Of a stretch of 64,000 bases of DNA, positions 17,311 to 46,494 are shown piece by piece; position 1 is the stretch's first letter; each line of letters starts with the position of its first letter. A model generated the notes under the pieces. It was not told the origin of the DNA. It did no database searches and saw only the letters and a program-made list of their open reading frames with translations. Source of the DNA: Gadus chalcogrammus (lineage: Eukaryota > Chordata > Actinopteri > Gadiformes > Gadidae); assembly GCF_026213295.1 (NCBI RefSeq), contig NC_079417.1:7833384-7897383 (forward strand), given 5' to 3'. The position numbers and the translations under genes are program-made.

Positions 17311-20300
17311 CATTCAAGCCTGCAAACACCACTCTAAGAAATCACTACCCTGGCACACTTAACACTTTGCTTCCAGGGAACAAAGCGAGAAGAAGGGGAA
17401 ACGCTTCCAACGTGAATACATTAGCAACTGAAATGAGATCCTGCACTGCGTTGGCGAGGTGCTCGTGAAATGATATCTGTATTCTCCTCCGCCCGCGGAG
17501 AGCTGGGAGCCGTTCACTGTGAACGATTGGACTAATATTTAAAGATATTAGTTCTGCTACATTTCGCTGTGCAATAAGCAGTGCAGACGGAGAACTCTGC
17601 AGGACTTATTATGGTCTGTAGCCGCCACTGCTGTCGTTGCTGGAATGGCGTAGCCTATACGGGATTGAGAATCACATCCGCGCCCGGCTTGAGTAAAGAT
17701 TCTGAGTGAAATCATGATGTAAGAGTGAGCTGTATTAATATTTACTCATTAAGCAGACAGGCCATTCCAAGCGACTTTATCCAAATTGAATATATATGTC
17801 ATGCAGGAGAAGGTACAGCTCTGGTATGGAGGTGACTGACATGGCCTGTTTTGATGGTCAAACACTGATCCTTCTGGCTGGGACACATACAACTAGACCA
17901 TCCTGCCCCAGTAGCTCTGTAGTTCTGTAATTGTTCCTTTGTTTCAGTGTATTCATAGACAGTGTTTGAAATAAGGTCAGAAGGCCAGAACATGCAGCCA
18001 CTGACTTTTCTTACTTCATAATACTGGGCTACCTTTAGGCAAGCATTCTACTTGTACATTGTTCCAGTCATAGTTTCAATCATACTTCAGTGTCTACACT
18101 TTCAAGCCAACCACCAGCGTGTGTTTACAATGCAATACTATGGAATTACTGAGGAAGCCAGGCTGCAACAATTCCATACAAACTGGAATACTCACAGTCT
18201 CTGTGATGGCACCCTCAAGCCAATTTTCTATTGGCCATGTGGTTTATTTTGCTCATGAACAGCAAGCACACTAAAATACTATTCGCTGGCGCCACTGTGC
18301 ACGGCGGTGATGAAACAGATTGTGCCTTTTTGGGTGAGAGTCCTATGCTTCTTGCTATTTCAGCGATGCAACAACATCAAACAAGAGGCCTCATCCCTTT
18401 CTAATGACTGTCAGTGAGTCACTGAGAAGACTGTGCAAACACCAGGCACTTGTCTGGTGGCATCGCAAGCATTAGCCCTGCTCTGGAAGTAATCATTATT
18501 TACAGCGATTTGATAGTGGGGGAGAAAATGGAGACTGCTGTTTACCATTGCATAACGCTACTTTGCTGTTTCACCCTTTTGCAGAGGAGGTGGTGCCATC
18601 ACAAATGTTCTTTGTCAGCATCATCCTTTAAGTGGGGAGCCTTGCCTTTAGAGAGAGAGAGAGAGAGAGGCATGTTGTAGTTTTTCATACGGCCACCAGA
18701 GCGCAGTAAAGATCTTTTCTCCCAGCCCCACCTCCATCTAAACGATGATGTAATCCTTTTCAGACCCGTTATATCACATGGCACAAAATAGGCTCCGGTC
18801 CTCCTTTGTATTAGATAACTTTGATGTCTCTTCCTCCCACTTCATCCGGATTGCCGATGCCATTATTAGGTTACCTCTCGTTTAGGTGCAGCGTTGTCTT
18901 AAAGCAAATTGAAGAGTCACATGATTCACATGCACGTTTCTTTGATGACATCCCAGGATCTTCTTTATACTGCTACACCAGCCACCCATGGTGGCTCCAT
19001 CCTGCCGTGGATTATAAAGACGGCTGTGACCTTAACAGTAATAAAAGCACAATTTGCATGGCACTAATCTTCCTCGGGTGCAGTGCCTCGTAACCTCGTT
19101 TAGCCCATTCCTCTGAAAAAATAATGACTGTGTCCACAAGTGCAGATGTTCTGCATATGCGCACCCCCTTTTTGTCGGAAGAAAGAGTAAAAACCACTGC
19201 AAGATAATATTGGTTCATGCAAGCCGACCGATTACAGCAGTGGTAACGCATCTGCTTGAGAGAGAACCAAAACGACTGCTTCCTCCCAAGGGAGATATGA
19301 AAAAAGAGACAGAAACGGGGGCTGAGGAGGCAGGCAGGCATTGAGGTTCCACAAAGCCATCATAGCTCTGCATCCCTTGAGAATGTGAAGACAGAAGATG
19401 TGTTGTTTTTAACGCGTCGTTCTGTGTACCAATGTATTATGTTGTTGACAACACAGAGCCGATGGAGAAACAGGCCCACTACTTCAAAAGAATGGCTCCA
19501 TAAGGTTAGGGCCGCTTTGGTAAGGATTGATTTGCATTTTAGTCGTTTGATTGATAACGCTGTTCTCATTATTCATCCGTGGGATGACACTTGGTTATTA
19601 GTTAGCCAAAAGAGATATTTTGTTTCATTGAAGGAATAGTCATCTTGTCACATTTGCCTTTGCTGACATTTTCTTCAGTTGGTATCTAGCTTCATATTAG
19701 ATATCCTGATGTCAGTAGTATCGGCAGTATCAGAAGAACATCAAATGCATTAAAAAAAATGCATATTATAAGCAGGTATCAGGTATCAGTAGCCTTTCTT
19801 TCATAATTACATCTTGGAAGTCAGAACTTTGGGCCTTTTCCCAAGTTGCAAAATTAGGATGAGATGTTGCCATAACCTTTTTAAAACTTCATAATGATTT
19901 ACAGATTGAACTAACCTTTTTCAAATTGAGTGTATTGCAGAGATTCAAGTATGTGTTGAGAACCTTCATGCCTCTGTTAATCTTGCGATTAAGTGGTTTT
20001 GCTTTTGACCATTTTTCAGGTAGCCTTTCCAAGGTCTATGGAAGGCTGCTTCTGCATGCTAATGAGAATGAAGTCTCTTTATGGGCTAGACACTTTAGAG
20101 CTAAATAAGTGTTTGAAAGGTTGTACCAAATTTCTACGCATAGGGACGTGTTAATTATTGGGCCTGTTTAATCCAATGTTTGGAGGCAAAAAATGTTTTC
20201 CAAAAATAAAGAAAGTCCGTACAATGTTGTGTAGTGTATCATCAATGTTGTGACAAAATAAAACTACTACCATTTGGTCCCCCGGGTTCACTGATCGTAT

Positions 20301-20650
20301 TGAAACTCCTTGTTATCAAAATACACAGAACCTAGAATACACAGAAACACAGAAAGTATTAAGATGTTATAGTTAGGTAACCACAGAAGATATGACCCTG
20401 TGAGGTGCCTGCATGACTGTTCAGACTTTGGATATCCCTGAACTTTAAAATGGATTTCCTTTTCTCTCCATACACGCCGGAAATCTTAGGAAGCTATTTC
20501 CCTCGGATCTGAAATATTTACCTATCTTGTTTCCGGTCTGTGTGTGTTTCAACAGGGCTACTGTTGTACTTAAAGTGGTGTCATGGAGCCTGCTGTGGCT
20601 CCCAGAGGTCTTGGCTCGCTTCTGTCTGCACATCAATGACTACCCCCTCT
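17311..20650. other. Intergenic DNA, no gene seen
   Basis: A minus-strand SINE-tail fragment is likely at 17745-17790 (CATTAAGCAGACAGGCCATT, CCAAGCGACTTTATCCAA). The remainder is complex sequence without a supportable exon. Confidence 0.4.
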
Positions 20651-23548
<2,898 letters not shown>

Positions 23549-24289
23549 CCTCGTGTGTGTGTTGGTGTGTGTATAATATGTAAGTGTCCCTGCGATGGAG
23601 TGCTTATCTACAACATGCATATAAGAATGATGTGTGTAAGTGTATATGATATATGTCTATGTGCATGCATGTTTGCGGGATAAGTGTGTGGGAAAGGGCG
23701 GGGAGGGGGGTGCTATAGGTTTATGAAGGATACAGGGCCCGCTGGACTCCCTCCAGCCTCTGAGCTCCAACACACAGCTCAGCATCTCTTTCTATATTCT
23801 CCACCGGTAGCTCCTCGCGGGGGCTCCCAGTGAGGGGCTGTATATCAGCTGTCCTCCAACAGACTCACGGTGTCCACTCCACAGCCGAGAAATTACCTCC
23901 TGGGGCCGAATCTCAAGCCGCAGAAACGGCCTTCACTGCCCGACTGCTGCGGGAGAGGGGGGGGGAGGCTGTTACCGAAAACAGTCTCGGGCCAAACGGT
24001 ACGATTTCACAATCTAGCTCCCCTCCTTCACCTTCCCCCCAAAGCTTGGCAGTTTAAAAGTGAAAAAAAAAATCTGTCGTCGCTGAATATCCCCCCCCCA
24101 CCCCCCCCCCCCCCCATAAAGAATTGTGTTGTGTATCGGGTTTCTCCTCACTTAACAGCTAGCGTAGCGAAACGCGCCCGCAGCAGCTAATGTATTCATG
24201 GAAGTCTTTTAGTCTCATGCATAAGGCAGCAGAGACCCTCCGGGGCTCCTCTAATTAAGACCTGCTGAACATACACTTACACACTTACC

Positions 24290-24291
<2 letters not shown>
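23549..24291. other. GC-richer intergenic DNA
   Basis: G-rich at 23690-23960, with C runs at 24091-24099 and 24101-24115. Frames here have no recognisable domain. Confidence 0.4.

Positions 24292-24332
<41 letters not shown>
24292..24332. repeat. (CA)n microsatellite, about 41 bp
   Basis: Pure CA repeat. Confidence 0.95.
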
Positions 24333-24334
<2 letters not shown>

Positions 24335-27008
24335 GGACGCATGTACTTTAAAACGCCCAGCCCTTGAATCCGAGAGCAAGCTTTTCTTTTTTGTTCTTTT
24401 CCCCATGTTACGTTCTCTGAAGCTGTGTGTTCATTTAATCCTCGGACGAGGGTCACGGAGCGGAGGAAAATTATTCCGATCTGCCTGGGATTGAAGTGCC
24501 TGACGCACGCAGAAAACATTCATAATGAAGGGAGAGGGAGAGGTGGAGTTGGGGCAGTATTAGATGGTGCACAGAAAGGTCAATAACATCCTCCCCAATG
24601 TCCAAAACCTGCCTGTAGGCATTCTAGAGCATGATGCCTAACCCTTACCTGCTCTTTAAGGGCCTGCACCTGAATTCACTGTCATTATTGGATTAAAGGA
24701 TCTGCCAAATGGTAAACAAAGAACCATTTTTCTGTTTTGGCTGACATCAGCGGATGCAGAGCAACATCAAACACAAGACTGACTCAACGATTACCCAAGA
24801 AGCAGCAACCCGTCCTAGCACGTAGCATGCTAAGCAGCAGTAGGCTAGGTGAACTACTACTTGACTGTTCACCACTATAGCGTATGTCGACGAAAATGTA
24901 CCACTAGCATATATAACCGAACATGTACCAATAGCATGCTGTCTGAGGGTGTAGGGTGCATCGTCTTGTTGGCTGTCGCTATCACTCACTTACAAGTGTT
25001 GAGTTAAAGTGGCTTATTTCATGATAGAAATGTATTAGATAATTAGCAGTGAGTACAGCATTCCAATGTAGTAATTTGTATGAAGTGGCATAATGATGAA
25101 AGTTGGTTATTTTGGTGAACCTGTCATTTAGTGACTGGATTGGTTTCCAAGGTTGTCGAGATCTCTCCTTGTGATCGCAGCTGTGTCGCATCAGTTGTCA
25201 GTGTGTGTGTTTGGTTGTGTGTGTGTGTTCATGAATGTTTTTCCCTCGTTTTGCACGCCTGTGAATCACAGTGTTTGTTTGTACAATCTCTCAGTGTATA
25301 CAACTCGTGGCACGTTTGCAGTGTACAGTACACAACGTGTGCGTTTATTTGAGTTAGCGGTAGTGTATTGGAAGAGCGTGCCAGGTCTATAATCAAGTAC
25401 TCGCAGAAGTTCCGACACGCTGCAGTTGCGACAGCGTGAGTCTGGGCCCGTGATTGGACGTGGCTTTGATGACAACATCCTACACTCTGGAAAAGGCGGC
25501 AGCCCAGCCTGGCTCTTGTGTCATTCACAAGAGCTCTCTATGAGAGCAGTCTTGGATGTGTTGCTGTGCAGCACACAACCGGCTGCACACATCGTGAGTG
25601 CGAAAAACAAATATCAACATGAGGACCCCCACACGTTGGTCTCTTTGGCTTATTGTCATTATTGTGTTATGGTTCATGCCTCATATCTTTCGTAATATTT
25701 TGAATAAGAATGAATAATTGATTGAATTTATGATGTACTCTTCTAAATTCATTGGCTACTCGAAGTGCTCCTGCAGTAAGCACCTCAAATTCAAGCGTTC
25801 ATTCAGACAGCCACTCACATATTCACTCATGCATAAAGACAGTCACATCCCAACAGTGGTGTCAGCCATGCATGGCCTCTGTCTCGGTTAAAGAATCGAA
25901 GGTTTGGTTTCTTGTTCAGGGGCAGCTTGAGGCCTGGATGGACTAGCAACCGTCTTGTTGCAGGACAACGTGCTGTACCTCCTAAGCACGTGCCGCGCCA
26001 ATGGGAAGAGGGTGCAGTCTTCTTTATGGCCATGGCCTCCATGTTTGAACCTTATATGAGACATAAAACAAAAGAGACTGAACATTGAACATGACACATC
26101 ACATTTCACTTAAGCAGACACAAATCAAATCCTGCCAAAATGTTTTTAAATCACGTCTTCATCACGTTGCCTCCTTTCCACCCAGCCTGCCCAATTATTC
26201 CAAAGCCACACTCGACAGAAACTAAATTGAAACAGAACACGCGGGCACCAGATTGGACTGCAGGGGGAGTGTTATCTTCGCGGCGAGATCCGGCGGTTCT
26301 TGTACCAACTATAATTGGTCTCATAATTAAACCTGCTGTCAGCCAATGAGCTGTGATGGTGTCTTGACAACAAATGGCAGAATGACTGCAAAGAAACGTT
26401 TGCACACACACCGCCCATTATGTAAGCATGATGACTGCAGCACAAGCGTTGCATTTACTACTTGGTGTAGAATAGGGAGATTTGTCAGGCACTACAGTGC
26501 TGCCACAGTGTGTAGTGTTTTAATGGCTACACACGGAGTGATGTGTTTGCACTGCCAATGTTTGCCTCAATGACTGAAGCGACTGTGATTACCCGCTGCA
26601 GATATTTAATAACGAACGGCCGCGTTCATCTGTGTTTTCACATCCATTTAGATTTATTTGGGGATTTTATCAATCGTGTAACTCGCCTGGGTACAGAATA
26701 CACTCTGTCAGACTAATGGTGAATCCAATGCGTTCTGGCTGGGTACTTGCATGTGTTATACATCGGTCTGTGTGATACTGTGTGCGTCAGTGTGTGTGGA
26801 TATGTATATATTTGTGTGTGCGTGTGTGTGTGTGCCTGTGTATGTGCCTGTGCACATACATGCTATTTCTCGTATGGGATTGTGTGTGTGTACATAGATG
26901 TGTGTGTGCTACGATTGTACACGCGTGTTTCTCTGCGTGGTTTTGTGTTTGTGCACATAGAGGTGTGTGTGTGGTTATCGGTATGCCGACGTCTGACTGC
27001 AGCATGGC
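24333..27008. other. Intergenic DNA, no gene seen
   Basis: A SINE-tail-like piece at 24688-24718 (TTGGATTAAAGGATCTGCCAAATGG). Degenerate GT-rich stretches at 25195-25230 and 26770-26975. Confidence 0.4.
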
Positions 27009-27029
27009 CGTCGTCGTCGTCGTCGTCGT

Positions 27030-27067
<38 letters not shown>

Positions 27068-27108
27068 CGTCGTCGTGGTAGCTTGTTGTCGTGGTAGCTT
27101 GTTGTCGA
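27009..27108. repeat. (GTC)n trinucleotide array plus 16-bp tandem
   Basis: GTC units with two CC interruptions occupy 27009-27077. GTGGTAGCTTGTTGTC then occurs twice in tandem. Confidence 0.93.
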
Positions 27109-28318
27109 TGCTGCTGCTGCCGCCGCTGTGTGTGGCGCCGGCTGCTGCTTGTTAATGAGCCTCCGGCGCTAAGCTGCTGTCAGTCCGCCAGACAGACAGA
27201 CAGACCGACCGCCCCTCCGCCCCGGACACAGCAGCCCAACACCATCTGTGTCCCTGACACATGGGTGGAGGGGGGAGGGGGGAAGGGCGGGGGATGGGCG
27301 GGGGGGGGTGCGTCGCCGTCGGGAGGTCGCGCTGTAAGGTCATCGTAACGGGGACAGGGGACACGGGACGAGTTATTTATTTATGTCTTGGGTTTTTAAT
27401 CTGGCTAGGCTAGCCGCCTAAATGGCTGACGGCTTCATCAACCTTTCCTGGGAGGCTCTTATGAGGTGGGCCTCCCGCGAAAGGATTCCAGTGCGGTTGA
27501 CAAAGAGTTTACCATTAGAATCGTATTAATTTGACGACAACAAAATTCCTCAAACGGTCAATTGATGCCACACTCGTTTCTTTTCTTATAGAGGAGAGAG
27601 TGGGTCGTCAAACGCACATCAATGGCAGACTCTCTCTGTTAAACTGAACAGGATCTACAATAACATTTCTCAAGCTTTTATCTTCAGTACTCCGGGGGGA
27701 ATAGAGAGGCAAGAAAACCACTACCGCAACTTTTAACTCTATTTAATCATAGTGTTTTCATGTGGAAAGAAACACACCAAAAAAAGATTTGAATCCCCTG
27801 AATATATGGAATTCCTCACGCACATTCGATTTTTTGTTATTATCCTGAACCATAAAAAACGTGTGACCCGAACCACACCCACGTAGTGAGCCATAAAACC
27901 GGTTCCGACCGCCACTTGGAACCCCATCAAGTCGGGCTTGGCCCCAACACACCATGAAACATTCATGCAAAACTAGTTCAAAGGGCTGTGATCCCAAACG
28001 GTGTGTTCACACTCGAAAACACATCAAACTTCAGCGAGCAGAAAGAGGGGGCACAGTTCAGTGTACAGAGTACAGAACGCCTTGTTCTACTGACTCGTTC
28101 AGCAGCTTTCCTTGGATTCATCTGCTTGGTTTGACCTAATAGGAGCCATGTGGCGACATACATCCCGTCTGAGAGGCTGCCGTCTCTCCCTGAGAGTGGA
28201 CGATAGGTCGATGCTCACGCTGCATCAATATGCACGCAGTCTCTCATGTGTGCAGACGTTTTGTTGCGGAATGAAAGAACTACAGTTCTTGTTAATGTAA
28301 ATGTAATGCTCCACTTTT
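27109..28318. other. Intergenic DNA, GC-rich then AT-rich
   Basis: 27109-27340 is GC-rich, with CAGACAGACAGACCGACC and G runs. The rest is ordinary sequence with no recognised exon. Confidence 0.4.

Positions 28319-34762
<6,444 letters not shown>

Positions 34763-34848
<86 letters not shown>
34763..34848. repeat. (CT)n microsatellite, about 86 bp
   Basis: CT repeat with one TTTC interruption. It is flanked by GGGATGGAGAGAGA (34746-34759) and its reverse complement TCTCTCTCCATCCC, ending about 34854. Confidence 0.95.
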
Positions 34849-41863
<7,015 letters not shown>

Positions 41864-42238
41864 GTATCGCAGGACTGGTGGCATTTATTTAAATGGATGA
41901 GCTTTAAAATGCTGATTGATCATTGCATTGCATTCTACCAAAAATAGAAGTTGTCCTTGCAATGTTGTTCTGTGTACATATAGAAGGATATATATATTAC
42001 AATGTAGAGGATAGTCTACATGATGTGAGTACATTGAATGGCTCCCAGCATGGCATTTTATCCTGAGGACAGGTCAGAGTACAGAAGGGGAACGACACTG
42101 TTGTTCTGACGACCCGGACTAGAACAGACAGAACACGATCCGACACCACGCCACATAAAACCTTGTCGGATCCAGGGTCAATAGAAGGCTATGCTCTGTG
42201 CGTGTGTTTGCTTGTGTGTGTCTTTGTGCATATGTGTT

Positions 42239-42270
<32 letters not shown>

Positions 42271-43733
42271 GTGTGCATGTCTGTGTGCGTGCATGTGTGA
42301 ATGAGTGTATAAGTGTGTGTGTGTGTGTGTGTTTGTGTGTGTATGTGTGATTATGCGTATGTTTGAATGTGCGTATTTGACTGCGTGTGTGTGAGTGTGA
42401 GTTTCTGTGTATCTATGTTTGTATGTGTCTGTGTATATGTGCATTTGTGTGTATCTGGGGTTTGCGGCGATGTGCCCAGACATTCCTATAGCGCACAGAG
42501 GATGCCAAGGCAGGGAGGAATGCGAGGGCCCCCATATAATACCTTCCATATGCATGCTAGCCTCCCTCCTCTCCCTGCACTCTCTGAGCTACACAGTTAC
42601 AAAATATCACTTAGCTTCCATCTGCACCTACTCAGCAGGGAACAGAGTGCAGAGCTAATGAAAAACTCCCACGGCTCAGCCCACATTCACTTCTCCTGGG
42701 CTGTGCTTTTTCCTTGTTTATGCAGTTCATTTTTTCGTTACATCTTTCTCAATTGCATTTCCGCTCCTGGCACACCCCCTCTCATTTTCTCTCTTTTCTT
42801 GATTCGTCTCCTGTTCTTCTTCCCCTCGGATTCTCACCTGTGGAGAGGGTCTCGCAGAGGGAGAACAAAGCACTTATCTGAGTCAATTGGAGCGAATGGG
42901 AAACTAACAACTCACCGGCTGGCTGGTTTTATTGCTTTGTTTGGAGACAAATCCTGTGTTATCCTCAGCCGGCGTGGAGCCGGGCGGTGGCAGAGCCTGG
43001 TCTTTGAGCTGTTTCTCCACTGCTTGGTTTATTTTGTATCGAATGATTCCCTTCCTCCGTGAAGCTGTCTGCCAGCACTGAGATTTGTTTCCTGGGCAGG
43101 CTCTATACCGCCTCATAAATCTCAAAGGTGTAATAGTCTATGGAGGCTGGACCCACACTTCAAAATGTTTGCGTGTTAAGACAGTCCGTATTAATTGTGT
43201 TTGTATTATTTAACAGTGAATAATACCATAGTTATCTCTAGGACTGAGCAACGATACTGACATGATTTAATATTGAATAAATAAATATTGAATCTGATGA
43301 GCCTGACCTTTTAATCCCCGTTGTACAGGTGCTTGTTAATCATCTGCACTGTTGCATTGTGGGTCCATGTCAAGAACACGATTATGATTATAATGAATTT
43401 TATATTTAAACCATCAACAACAATCCAAGAAAAAGCTCAAATGTGTTCATATATTCTAAAATTCAGCCACAATATGCACTCGGCATTTCAGTTTAGGGAT
43501 ATTACAGACCAGACTGGTTGAGCTTTTATACAAACAGTGAATCAATTCCTACCTAAACTGTGACCGTGGTGTCATTGAGGTAAATCCATTTATTGGTTTT
43601 GATCATTGCTATGATTAGCTAATGTTAACATATTATAAATAAGGGCCATCCCTTGCTGAGAGGATCTCATTTCAAACCGAAAGGGCTAGAGCAGACACTA
43701 CAACACATGAATGGCATCTAAAAAATGTTTATT

Positions 43734-43765
43734 CGCTTTGGATAAAAGCATCTGCTAAATGGTAA
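43734..43765 (+). repeat. SINE/LINE 3' tail fragment
   Basis: CGCTTTGGATAAAAGCATCT followed by GCTAAATGG is the well known fish SINE-tail motif, nearly complete. The body upstream (from about 43560) is too decayed to classify. Confidence 0.6.
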
Positions 43766-44150
43766 AACTCATGATTTTTGGTATTTTCCCAGATTTGTTT
43801 AATCCTACAGAGACTCTAAACCACAATGAATGTTCTTTGGAGCCACACTTTTGTCTTCAAGGTCTTCAAACCACTGGAAAAGCAGATGAATGCAGTTAAA
43901 GCGCAGAGTTCAGTATTTGGTCGGCCGATTTATTTGACAGGGGTTTTTCGATGAACTTGTTAATTCTTCTTGTTTGTTTACTTTTCCACTATTGGACGTA
44001 CCACTGCCGCAATGCAATACACATTTCATTACTCACATTCATCCTGGCTGTGTCGGTAGTGACAGAGTGTGTCTGTCCACATGCAGATTCAATATTCGAC
44101 TCGAGAACAAATGTATAAAAAGTGTGTAATCCTGGTAAAATGGAAAACTG

Positions 44151-44216
44151 TTGCGGCGCTTCAGACAAATACCGTCTCATCACATTCCTCTCTCTCGTCG
44201 TATCCAACATGGCGGC
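44151..44216. repeat. Dispersed repeat, copy 1
   Basis: Shares a core of about 53 bases with 49265-49316: TCAGACAA, CACATTCCTCTCTCTC and CAACATGGC in the same order, with about five substitutions and a two-base gap. Family unknown. Confidence 0.65.
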
Positions 44217-45834
44217 CACCAGAGGAACAAGCAGTGCTTATTAAGTCATCAAGCAACGTCTTGTTGTAGCTGGCCATCTAATTGGCCGTGGCTTGTGGAG
44301 ATCATCTGAGGTTAACCAGACTTCCTCACAACAAGGTTTTGAGGACCACAGATCAATGGCAGGCTTTGGCGACGAGCGCATTACGTATCAGTGCAATTAA
44401 TGCAACATTCATACACTATGCAGTTAAAGGCGGACCAGCTGGCATGGGGCTATTGATTCCCCCCAATGGCTATAAGCCAAGCGGTTGGATCAAGAGTCAG
44501 CACATTTTCAAGTTAAGATTAAAAACATGGTCATTAGGATCCCCTTCAGAATCTTAAATAGTACAAATGCAACCCAATCTAATGGGCTTTAAAGGGATAA
44601 AGCTTGAGGGTGTGAAAAGGGTCAACAGTTGTGAAAATCGTTCAACAGCACGATGTTCAGACCGTTCCATTAAACGTACATGAATACGATTGAGATTTGT
44701 TTTGAAATACCAACGTATGCCATTCACTGATGTAAAAGCATAAACAAACTTAAATAGAGGGATTTATAATGATCGACCACCCGCCACGGATTGTGCTTTG
44801 TTTATCGCTGTCTCTCGAGTCGCGGTCACATCGAGCTGACAAACTGTAAATGTTTCCTGGATTGACTCAACGGTTGGCCGGCACTCGCTGGGAAGGTAAA
44901 TGGTACAATTTATTGCAATTTCAACTCTGTGTATTCCTCATATAAACAACAAGAGGCAGGGCTCTAGTTAATCGTACACAGTGCTGCTAAGTCGAGGCAA
45001 ATATACGCAATGGTTGAACAGCTTATGAGAATGAGGACCTTTAAACATCTGCAAATTCCTCTCTCTGTTGACCATGATTTACCTCGTCACTTATTCGACT
45101 ATAGGCCATCCTCTCAAGGCTATCATTCCTTGTTGCTGCGTTGATGAACATTGTGCGAGGCTACGCTTGCAACCGGAGTTGTTTAATTTGCGCAGGGCTC
45201 TAGGATACAATTTACACACGCAATGTTTAAGAGAAAACCTGGGAAGCCTCAGGGTTATTAAGGGTAATTATGCTCCGTGAATCACACTGCCATCCCTCCA
45301 CCAAACACACAGTTAAGGCTCCCTGTTACGGTGAAAGTTGATATTCCCATTTTATTTTCCATTCCTGAGTTTTTTTCTGTCTCCTCATTAGGGGATTTGG
45401 GTGAACCTGGGCTGGCCTGCCCAGCGGTTATAAATGAGCTCTGACTGCAGTAGTTATCAGGTCTAAAGTGCTGAAAATTCCACACCTTTACATCTTATTC
45501 TGTCTCTCAGAACATTTTAAATTGCGTATATAAGGATTATATGCTGTCAAGGTTGATTTTGGTTAGTTATTTTTGGGCCATTCTTTCTATTCTTTTGATT
45601 GGTGTAGTGGGTTACCTGTGTGACTGCATGGTATCCCCATGGTCCTCATTTGGATTCCACTAGGCCCATTGAACTGCACTGCTTTTTCTACATTGGGAGT
45701 TTTTTGCGTGAGGGAACTGGGAACAGTTGCACAAACAGACACACAGGTGCACACTGATACAGACACAGGGATTAGGAGTCCCCAACAACAAACCCAACCG
45801 CCGGATACTTATTGGCTTAGGCAAGAGGCCGTTG

Positions 45835-46150
45835 TTGCCGGGCAGAGCGGGCTTGGTTCAAAGTGCCGCTCTTTGGAGAGCGTGCGGCGAGACGCGGTGT
45901 GAGAGACGGGATGTGGCAGCAGCGGCATCTCCGCCGCTCGCCGCTGGCCGACCCCTCGCTGACGGGGGCCTTTCCTCCATGGATCAGCAGCCAGCCGGGG
46001 AGGTCCTCCCAGCTCAGCACTCTCCTGCTCTGGAGGAGTGCCCTAGCCCGGCCCGGCCTTTCCCCCGCGTCCCTGCGCTGTGCGGTTTCGCTGGCATCAG
46101 GATTCCTCGTGACGTCGGTGCGAAAGCCTTTTCACGCAGAGGGCTGTTTC
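45835..46150. promoter_or_regulatory. GC-rich, CpG-bearing block (possible CpG island)
   Basis: Dense CG dinucleotides (GTGCGGCGAGACGCGG; CTCCGCCGCTCGCCGCTGG) and a CRE-like GTGACGTCGG at about 46107. Open frames cross it but have no recognisable domain. An unannotated first exon or promoter is possible, not shown. Confidence 0.35.
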
Positions 46151-46424
46151 CGTAGTAACGATGGAGCGCAGACGTTTGGCTCATGCATCGAGGACAGAGA
46201 GGAATAGTGGTACTTTATTCACCTCCATAAGTGCCTGACATTCAGCTTGACTTGCTATTCATAATTATATGTATATATGTATGTATTTATGTATACATAA
46301 TATGTATACCCAGGATATGAACACATTCTGCCTCGCAGTGGTTATGGTGACAGGTAAGCTCAACAGCAAGACCTTCGAATTTATGTTTGTGCAGTTCCTT
46401 CAGCTGCAGGATTTAGAGGCAGTG

Positions 46425-46425
<1 letters not shown>

Positions 46426-46491
<66 letters not shown>
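46426..46491. repeat. (CA)n microsatellite, about 66 bp
   Basis: Pure CA repeat. Confidence 0.97.

Positions 46492-46494
<3 letters not shown>

Larger units (their letters stand above)
41864..46425. other. Intergenic DNA, no gene seen
   Basis: Degenerate GT tract 42196-42450. A fish SINE tail at 43734-43765 (CGCTTTGGATAAAAGCATCT then GCTAAATGGTAAA). A dispersed repeat copy at 44151-44216. A GC-rich block at 45835-46150. Confidence 0.4.

Noticed and set aside
42367..43062. 231-codon plus-strand frame
   Set aside because: It starts in degenerate GT repeat, and the rest has no domain or codon pattern that I recognise.
45727..46155. 142-codon frame across the GC-rich block
   Set aside because: High GC content removes stop codons by chance. 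There is no domain and overlapping frames are equally open.
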